A DNA stretch of 64,000 nt, from contig JBBRCV010000002.1 in assembly GCA_038204505.1 (NCBI GenBank), positions 1 to 64,000 of the forward strand. Reading direction: 5' to 3'. Position 1 is the stretch's first letter. Each line of letters opens with the position of its first letter. The position numbers and the translations under genes were made by a program. Positions 58,336 to 64,000 of the stretch are shown one piece after another. A model generated the notes under the pieces. That model saw only the letters and a program-made list of their open reading frames with translations, did not search any database and was not told the DNA's origin. The stretch comes from Timaviella sp038204505. Lineage in GTDB: Bacteria > Cyanobacteriota > Cyanobacteriia > Elainellales > Elainellaceae.

Positions 58336-59832
58336 ATGTCTGTTGGAGCGATCGCACTATCGGTCATGCTGGTAACCGCAGGATTATTTGCCCTTTTCGG
58401 AATTCTCCATGCCAGTAAAACGACTCTGAATTTAGAAGATTACATGGTGAGCCGCAACCGTTTTGGCACTTGGATGGCGTTGGCAACCATTGTAACGTCG
58501 GCAATGGGAGTCTGGATTTTGTTTAGCCCGCCTCAAGTAGGGGCAACTAGTGGCATTACAGGCATTGTGGGCTATTGCCTGGGGTCGGCTGCACCGATTA
58601 TTGCATTTGCTAAAATTGGACCTCGCATTCGTCAGTTAATGCCAAACGGACATTCTTTGAATGAGTTTGTTCTGTATCGTTTTGGCAATGCCATGTACCT
58701 GTTAACGCTGGTAATTATTGTGTTCTATATGTTTATCTATTTAGCGGCGGAACTGACGGCGATCGCTAAAGCCACAGAGATTATTGCAGGCGTTCCTCTT
58801 TATGTCACGGCACTGGTCGTAATTACTGCAACTTTTATTTACACAACCTATGGCGGCTTAGGGGCGGCAGTGTTCACTGATGCTATTCAGTTTGTCGTAA
58901 TTATTCCATTGTTGATTATTAGCTTAATTGTCTCTGTTGTTGCTTTAGGAGGCTGGGAGGCGGCATTACAACCCGTGCAGCTTAAGGCACCTGAACTCTT
59001 TAGTTTGAGAAATGTAGATGGTATTAAATTTGGTGCGTCGTTGGTGATTGCAATTTTGGCAGCCGAAATCTTTAACCAAAGCAACTGGCAACGGATTTAT
59101 GCTTGTCGGGATGACCGAACGGTGCAACGAGCGTTTTTAGGATCGACGATCGCCATTATTCCCATGATCTTTCTGGGCGGACTGTTGGGCATTTTGGCAA
59201 TGCATTTTGGGTTTAATGACGATCGCGCCTTTTTCTCACTGTTGCAAAAGCTAGCTCTGCCACTGTGGTTTACTATGAGCGTTTTAGTATTAGCGTTAGC
59301 GTTGGTGATGAGTACGCTCTCGGCATTACTAAATGGAATTGCCAGCGTTTTTACCATTGATTTAATTCGGTTGTTCCCGCAAATGCAGTCTAGCGGATTG
59401 CTGCGAACATCACGGGCGTTAACTATTGCAGCAGGTATTCCGGCGATCGCTATTGCGGCTCAAGGATATGACGTACTTTACCTGTTTCTGTTGGCAGATT
59501 TGATTTGTGCCGGGGCAGTTTTTCCAGTCATTTATGGGATGTATTCTCGTAAATTAACGGGGGCGATCGCGGTCATCAGTTCGATCGCTGGAATTGCGGC
59601 GGGGGCGTTGTTTTTTCCTAAACCCGACTTTACAGCTTGGTTAAATATTCCCTATGGCGGCGACTTGCTAGTGAGCTTTGCAGCGGCGGTAGTTGTGTCG
59701 GCAGGTATCGTGTTGGTTTGGACGACAATGATGGGGGGCGATCGGCTCTTTAACTTTGCACAATTGAGCGATCAAGCCCGGACTTATACAGAGCCAGCGG
59801 ATGCTGCAACATTTACCGAAAACATTCAGTGA
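58336..59832 (+). CDS. SSS-family transporter under TPP riboswitch control (candidate thiamine or precursor importer)
   Basis: This 498-residue sodium:solute symporter family protein has about 13 hydrophobic helices. Typical features are NLEDYMVSRNRFGTWMALATIVTSAMG, FIYTTYGGLGAAVFTDAIQFVVI and QSNWQRIYACRDDRTVQRAFLGS. A TPP riboswitch precedes it, and thiC follows 1 kb later, so the likely substrate is thiamine, HMP or a related precursor. TPP-linked SSS transporters (called ThiV) have been predicted before in other bacteria, as far as I recall. A frame from TTG 58237 is open; ATG 58336 places the first helix normally. Confidence 0.85.
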   Translation: MSVGAIALSVMLVTAGLFALFGILHASKTTLNLEDYMVSRNRFGTWMALATIVTSAMGVWILFSPPQVGATSGITGIVGYCLGSAAPIIAFAKIGPRIRQLMPNGHSLNEFVLYRFGNAMYLLTLVIIVFYMFIYLAAELTAIAKATEIIAGVPLYVTALVVITATFIYTTYGGLGAAVFTDAIQFVVIIPLLIISLIVSVVALGGWEAALQPVQLKAPELFSLRNVDGIKFGASLVIAILAAEIFNQSNWQRIYACRDDRTVQRAFLGSTIAIIPMIFLGGLLGILAMHFGFNDDRAFFSLLQKLALPLWFTMSVLVLALALVMSTLSALLNGIASVFTIDLIRLFPQMQSSGLLRTSRALTIAAGIPAIAIAAQGYDVLYLFLLADLICAGAVFPVIYGMYSRKLTGAIAVISSIAGIAAGALFFPKPDFTAWLNIPYGGDLLVSFAAAVVVSAGIVLVWTTMMGGDRLFNFAQLSDQARTYTEPADAATFTENIQ

Positions 59833-59858
59833 ATCAGTGAAGAAGTAAAAATCTCGTA

Positions 59859-59896
59859 TCAAGATCCCTGGAACTTTCAAAACCCAGGAATCTTGA
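59859..59896 (+). terminator. Imperfect hairpin after the SSS gene
   Basis: TCAAGATCCCTGG (59859-59871) and CCCAGGAATCTTGA (59883-59896) form a long imperfect stem. No T-run follows. It probably protects or partly ends the transporter transcript. Confidence 0.4.
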
Positions 59897-59970
59897 AGAG
59901 AAGGCTACAATAATCTTGGCGGCTCAGTTAATTAACTTCAGACGATGTTGGGCGACTTTAGGAGAAACTC

Positions 59971-60624
59971 ATGTTTACCCTTCAACTTAAACAGTTGGAT
60001 ATTCCTCCAGGGCATCGTGTACTGCTACATAATGTGAGTTGGCAAGAATTTGAACTGATTCTTGAAGACCTGGGAGAACGCCGTGCAACTCGTCTGGCTT
60101 ACTATCAAGGAACGTTAGAAATCGTGGCTCCACTTCCTAAACATGAACAAACAAAAGTTGTCGTTTCTAACCTTTTAGTTGTTTTGCTCGACGAACTTGA
60201 CATGGACTGGGAACCATTAGGATCAACCACGTTTCGGCGCAAAGAAATGGCAGCGGGCATTGAACCTGATGATTGTTTCTACATCAAAAATCATGCCTTG
60301 ATGATCGGGAAAGAACGGATTGATCTAAACGTTGATCCGCCACCCGATTTAGCGATTGAAATTGATGTAACCTCTAAAACTCAACTGAGTGCCTATGAAG
60401 CCTTGGGTGTTCCAGAAATTTGGCGTTACGAGAGCCATAAGCTGCAAATTAGCCTCTTGCAAAATGGTGAATATGTCGAATCTCAGGTCAGCCTGACATT
60501 CCCTAACTTTCCAGTTGTTGAAGGCATTTCTCGGTTTTTAGACTTCAGCCGCACAGCCGGAACCCGTCCGGCATTAAAAGCTTTTCGTCAGTGGGTAAAA
60601 GAGCAACTACGTGACTTCGGCTAA
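59971..60624 (+). CDS. Uma2-family (DUF820) putative endonuclease
   Basis: This 217-residue member of the same family as the gene at 20385 belongs to the subgroup with DDCFYIKN and LDVNVDPPPDLAIEIDVTSKTQ-type motif (here IDLNVDPPPDLAIEIDVTSKTQLSAYEALGVPEIWRYE). The Asp and Glu of the PD-(D/E)XK core are present. It lies between the TPP-regulated transporter and thiC but has no visible link to thiamine. Its role is unknown. Confidence 0.92.
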   Translation: MFTLQLKQLDIPPGHRVLLHNVSWQEFELILEDLGERRATRLAYYQGTLEIVAPLPKHEQTKVVVSNLLVVLLDELDMDWEPLGSTTFRRKEMAAGIEPDDCFYIKNHALMIGKERIDLNVDPPPDLAIEIDVTSKTQLSAYEALGVPEIWRYESHKLQISLLQNGEYVESQVSLTFPNFPVVEGISRFLDFSRTAGTRPALKAFRQWVKEQLRDFG

Positions 60625-60700
60625 CAGTAACTTTGGCTAAAAAGCATCCTTTTCTGTAACCTGATCTGCTCTACGACCTTTGGGATGGTAGGATTTGTTC

Positions 60701-60781
60701 AAGCTAGGGGTGTCTGAATGGTTCAGGCTGAGAATATACCCTGAGAACCTGATATCGGGTCATACCGACGGAGGGAAGCTT
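60701..60781 (+). promoter_or_regulatory. TPP riboswitch (second) before thiC
   Basis: Conserved elements are AGGGGTGTCTGAA, GGCTGAGAATATACCC, GAACCTGAT and GGTCATACCGACGGAGGGAAGC. P1 forms from AAGCT (60701-60705) and AGCTT (60777-60781). The ribosome-binding site TAGGAG begins only a few bases after P1, so control is probably translational. Confidence 0.95.
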
Positions 60782-60800
60782 TCACTTAGGAGAAAATTAA

Positions 60801-62174
60801 ATGCGTACAGAGTGGATCGCGAAACGGCGTGGACAGAGCAATGTGTCCCAAATGCACTATGCCCGTCAGGAAATGGTGACTGAAGAAATGGAGTTTGTGG
60901 CGCAGCGGGAAAATTTGCCTGTAGCACTCATTCAGGCGGAAGTGGCGCGGGGCAGGATGATTATTCCCGCTAATATTAATCACCTGAATTTAGAACCGAT
61001 GGCGATCGGGATTGCTTCTAGATGCAAGGTGAATGCCAACATTGGCGCATCGCCCAACTCTTCTGGGTTAGCTGAGGAAATTGAGAAGCTGAATTTAGCG
61101 GTCAAGTACGGCGCAGATACCGTTATGGATCTGTCTACGGGTGGCGGCAATTTAGACGAAATTCGGACGGCGATTATTGGTGCTTCACCCGTGCCGATTG
61201 GGACAGTTCCGGTGTATCAAACCCTGGAAAGCGTTCATGGCAACATTGAAAATCTTACTGCTGATGACTTTTTGCAGGTGATTGAAAAGCACGCACAGCA
61301 GGGGGTTGATTACCAAACGATTCATGCTGGAATTTTGATTGAGCATTTGCCCTTAGTGCGCGATCGCTTAACGGGAATTGTGTCGCGTGGGGGCGGCATT
61401 TTGGCGCGGTGGATGTTGCATCATCACAAACAAAATCCGCTTTATACTCACTTCGATGACATCATTGAAATCTTCAAGAAGTACGACGTTTCGTTCAGCC
61501 TAGGAGATTCGCTAAGACCTGGATGTACGCATGATGCATCGGATGCGGCGCAACTGGCAGAGTTGAAGACTTTGGGACAACTGACGCGACGCGCCTGGGA
61601 ACACGATGTGCAGGTGATGGTGGAAGGTCCTGGACACGTACCGATGGATCAAATCGAATTTAATGTGCGTAAGCAAATGGAAGAATGCTCGGAAGCGCCG
61701 TTTTATGTGTTGGGTCCTTTGGTGACTGATATTGCGCCAGGATATGATCACATTACTTCGGCGATCGGGGCGGCAATGGCAGGTTGGTACGGTACGGCGA
61801 TGCTGTGCTACGTCACGCCTAAAGAGCATCTCGGTTTACCCAATGCTGAAGATGTTCGTAACGGCTTAATTGCTTACAAAATTGCGGCTCATGCAGCAGA
61901 CATTGCCCGACATCGACCAGGGGCACGCGATCGCGATGATGAGCTTTCCCGCGCTCGCTATAACTTCGACTGGAACCGCCAGTTTGAGCTATCCCTCGAT
62001 CCGGAACGCGCCAAGGAATACCACGACGAAACTTTGCCCGCTGATATTTACAAAACGGCTGAGTTTTGCTCGATGTGTGGTCCTAAATTCTGCCCCATGC
62101 AAACCAAAGTTGATGCGGATGCTTTGACGGAGCTAGAAAAGTTTCTGGCTAAAGAACCTGCAAGTCTAGCTTAA
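60801..62174 (+). CDS. thiC: Phosphomethylpyrimidine synthase ThiC
   Basis: ThiC converts aminoimidazole ribotide to the thiamine pyrimidine HMP-P in a radical SAM reaction. The 457-residue protein is complete. Substrate-site segments include IGASPNSSGLAEEIEKLNLAVKYGADTVMDLSTGG and VEGPGHVPMDQIEFNV. The unusual C-terminal cluster motif CSMCGPKFCPMQ carries the 4Fe-4S ligands. The start is set by TAGGAG 8 bp upstream, beside the TPP riboswitch. Confidence 0.97.
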   Translation: MRTEWIAKRRGQSNVSQMHYARQEMVTEEMEFVAQRENLPVALIQAEVARGRMIIPANINHLNLEPMAIGIASRCKVNANIGASPNSSGLAEEIEKLNLAVKYGADTVMDLSTGGGNLDEIRTAIIGASPVPIGTVPVYQTLESVHGNIENLTADDFLQVIEKHAQQGVDYQTIHAGILIEHLPLVRDRLTGIVSRGGGILARWMLHHHKQNPLYTHFDDIIEIFKKYDVSFSLGDSLRPGCTHDASDAAQLAELKTLGQLTRRAWEHDVQVMVEGPGHVPMDQIEFNVRKQMEECSEAPFYVLGPLVTDIAPGYDHITSAIGAAMAGWYGTAMLCYVTPKEHLGLPNAEDVRNGLIAYKIAAHAADIARHRPGARDRDDELSRARYNFDWNRQFELSLDPERAKEYHDETLPADIYKTAEFCSMCGPKFCPMQTKVDADALTELEKFLAKEPASLA

Positions 62175-62202
62175 TCGAATTGTTGCGTTAGTCTAACGCC
62201 TT

Positions 62203-62237
62203 GGGATTAATAAGGGAGAAAATCCTTTATTAATCCC
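62203..62237 (+). terminator. 15-bp imperfect hairpin between thiC and the LURP-one-like gene
   Basis: GGGATTAATAAGGGA (62203-62217) and TCCTTTATTAATCCC (62223-62237) pair with one mismatch. There is no T-tract. Its end is only 7 nt from the next ATG, so it may affect that gene's translation. Confidence 0.5.
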
Positions 62238-62244
62238 TGACATC

Positions 62245-62844
62245 ATGCTGCAATATCCGCTAAACCTCACTTTCAAAATTTGGACTTGGGCACCTAATAA
62301 GCTTTCGGTGACTGATAACCAGGGCAAATTGTTATTCATGGTTCGCCAAAAAGCGTTTCGCCTGAAAGAAGCAATTACCGTTTATGGCGACGAACAGGAA
62401 ACGATATCGATTTACCACATAAAAGCCGATCGCATTATTGATTTTTCCGCTCGCTACAGCTTTACCGATAACAATGGCAGGGTGATCGGTGCGGTCAAGC
62501 GTCAAGGAATGCAGTCGCTTTGGAGCGCTCGTTACAACATTTTCGATGGCGGCATCAATGAAACCGCTGTCTTGACGATTCAAGAAGATAATCCTTGGAT
62601 TAAGGTAGGTGATGCGTTGCTGTCAGAATTGCCCCTCGTTGGACTCTTTAGCGGGTACTTTTTTAATCCCACTTACTCAGTCAAACGTCCCGATGGCAGC
62701 GTGGTGATGCGGCTAGCAAAAACTCCAGGATTCCTTTCTCGGCTCTTTACTATTAAGAAAGTTGATCAGTTGAGCGATCGCCAAGAAAACCAGGCGGTTC
62801 TAAGTTTACTGATGATGATTTTGCTAGAACGTCGACGGGGCTAG
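62245..62844 (+). CDS. LURP-one/scramblase-like family protein
   Basis: This 199-residue protein resembles the LURP-one-related (Tubby/scramblase-like) fold: LNLTFKIWTWAPNKLSVTDNQGKLLFMVRQKAFRLKEAITVYGDEQETISIYHIKADRIIDFSARYSFTDNNGRVIGAVKRQGMQSLWSARYNIFD. The alternating strands and GSVKRQ-type turns are characteristic. The C-terminus is helical and basic. The function of the family is uncertain (membrane-associated stress proteins). No ribosome-binding site is clear. Confidence 0.8.
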   Translation: MLQYPLNLTFKIWTWAPNKLSVTDNQGKLLFMVRQKAFRLKEAITVYGDEQETISIYHIKADRIIDFSARYSFTDNNGRVIGAVKRQGMQSLWSARYNIFDGGINETAVLTIQEDNPWIKVGDALLSELPLVGLFSGYFFNPTYSVKRPDGSVVMRLAKTPGFLSRLFTIKKVDQLSDRQENQAVLSLLMMILLERRRG

Positions 62845-62952
62845 ACTATCCGACAAAAACGCGATCGTTCCGGAGCGAAGGTCAAAGCCTATGTCAAAAT
62901 GTATGGGTTAATCGAGCCGATAATCGGTCACCTACTCCGGAAGCTTACTCCT

Positions 62953-64000
62953 ATGACTAAATTTGTATTCGTGACGGGTGGCGTTGTTTCGAGCATCGGC
63001 AAAGGCATTGTGGCATCTAGCCTGGGGCGATTGCTCAAATCGCGCAACTATTCTGTGTCCATCCTCAAGCTTGATCCCTACATCAACGTTGACCCCGGCA
63101 CCATGAGTCCGTTCCAGCATGGTGAGGTGTTTGTCACCTGCGATGGCGCAGAAACGGATCTTGATTTGGGGCACTACGAACGATTTACAGACACTTCCAT
63201 GTCTCGGTTAAACAACGTTACAACGGGTTCCATCTATCAGTCGGTGCTCAACAAAGAGCGACGAGGCGACTATAACGGGGGCACTGTCCAGGTAATTCCC
63301 CATATTACAAACGAAATTAAAGAGCGGATTCTGCGCGTTGCCAAGGATACTAATCCTGATGTCGTGATCACTGAAATTGGTGGCACGGTAGGCGATATTG
63401 AGTCGCTGCCGTTTTTAGAAGCCATTCGTCAGTTCCGCAAAGACGTAGGACGTAAGAATGTTTTGTATCTTCATGTGACGTTGGTGCCCTGGATTCCTTC
63501 GGCGGGTGAAATGAAGACGAAGCCGACGCAGCACTCAGTCAAAGAATTGCGATCGATCGGCATTCAGCCCGATATTTTGGTGTGTCGATGCGATCGCCCT
63601 ATCCCAGTTTCACTCAAGGAGAAAATGGCTGAGTTTTGCGATGTTGACGCTGAATGTGTCATCACCGCGCCCGATGTCAGCAGCATCTACGAAGTGCCTC
63701 TAGTGATGGAGCGAGAAGGCTTGGCTCATCAGGTCATCTCCTTATTACAGCTTGAGCAACGTCAGCCCGATTTACGCAACTGGCAAACGCTGGTCGATCG
63801 CCTCCATAATCCGCAGCACCCGATCGAAATCGCCATTGTAGGCAAATATGTCAGCCTTGGCGATGCCTATCTATCTGTGGTGGAAGCTCTGCGCCATGCT
63901 GCCCTAGAAATTAGTGGAGATTTACGGCTGCGTTGGGTCAGTTCTGAAGACATTACGCCTGAGAATGTCGATGAAATGCTGGCAGGAGCACATGGCATTT
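62953..64000 (+). CDS. pyrG: CTP synthase PyrG (partial, runs off the window)
   Basis: PyrG aminates UTP to CTP with glutamine and ATP. The first 349 residues are present. TKFVFVTGGVVSSIGKGIVASSLGRLL is the amidoligase P-loop. LKLDPYINVDPGTMSPFQHGEVFV and EIGGTVGDIESLPFLEAIRQ are the usual conserved blocks. PIEIAIVGKYVSLGDAYLSVVEAL begins the glutaminase domain. The 3' end lies beyond 64000. The ATG has no strong ribosome-binding site visible. Confidence 0.97.
   Translation, partial: MTKFVFVTGGVVSSIGKGIVASSLGRLLKSRNYSVSILKLDPYINVDPGTMSPFQHGEVFVTCDGAETDLDLGHYERFTDTSMSRLNNVTTGSIYQSVLNKERRGDYNGGTVQVIPHITNEIKERILRVAKDTNPDVVITEIGGTVGDIESLPFLEAIRQFRKDVGRKNVLYLHVTLVPWIPSAGEMKTKPTQHSVKELRSIGIQPDILVCRCDRPIPVSLKEKMAEFCDVDAECVITAPDVSSIYEVPLVMEREGLAHQVISLLQLEQRQPDLRNWQTLVDRLHNPQHPIEIAIVGKYVSLGDAYLSVVEALRHAALEISGDLRLRWVSSEDITPENVDEMLAGAHGI

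Overview
The window comes from a cyanobacterial chromosome, most likely of a filamentous or Leptolyngbya-like lineage. The evidence is the very frequent GCGATCGC-type (HIP1-like) octamers, psbZ, the light-repressed lrtA gene, a urtBCDE urea transporter run, Uma2-family endonucleases and HhoA-type proteases. No taxonomic search was possible, so the lineage is inference.

Layout. Positions 1-4116 hold urtB-urtC-urtD-urtE. From 4105 to 32100 is ordinary core chromosome on both strands: a Crp/Fnr regulator, a DUF760 protein, an HtrA-type protease, a LysM/M23 factor, malic enzyme, prmA, serA, a TolC-like exporter, a sugar-type binding protein, an IMPase-family phosphatase, scpB, an ABC ATPase, tRNA-Gly, ribH, psbZ, a Ppx/GppA phosphatase, a PEP-synthase-like enzyme, lipB, lrtA, a solitary GvpL/F-like protein, an RTX protein and an S9 peptidase. 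From 53896 the core resumes with tRNA-Cys, leuA, a glycosyltransferase and PIG-L-like pair, a thiamine region with two TPP riboswitches (one before an SSS-family transporter, one before thiC), a LURP-one-like gene and the start of pyrG.

The exceptional part is 32404-53939. It is a roughly 21.5-kb integrated element bounded by a 45/46-bp direct repeat that is the 3' part of tRNA-Cys. The intact tRNA lies at the right end and a displaced, already mutated half-tRNA at the left, 137 bp from a tyrosine recombinase gene. Inside, a three-gene ATGA-coupled operon carries a CyRepA1-like TOPRIM/helicase replication protein and an excisionase-like protein. A divergent promoter with duplicated palindromic operators separates small RHH/HTH regulators. 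A plus-strand module encodes two membrane proteins and a membrane-anchored ATPase whose P-loop resembles VirD4/TraG coupling proteins. It is followed by a 118-bp field of GGAAC/GTTCC repeats. A PD-(D/E)XK nuclease with an RHH-like partner, a KilA-N protein, a phage-like rusA / terminase-small-subunit-like operon, an RHH protein preceded by GTCTATAC repeats, a MITE-like insertion and a class-C-like group II intron complete it.

No relaxase, capsid gene or large terminase was seen. I therefore read it as a replicating, tRNA-targeting integrative element, satellite-like or plasmid-like, whose mode of transfer is unclear. The ATPase/membrane module next to the GGAAC repeat field is the best candidate for an undescribed system. 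Functions inside the element are mostly inference from motifs and context.
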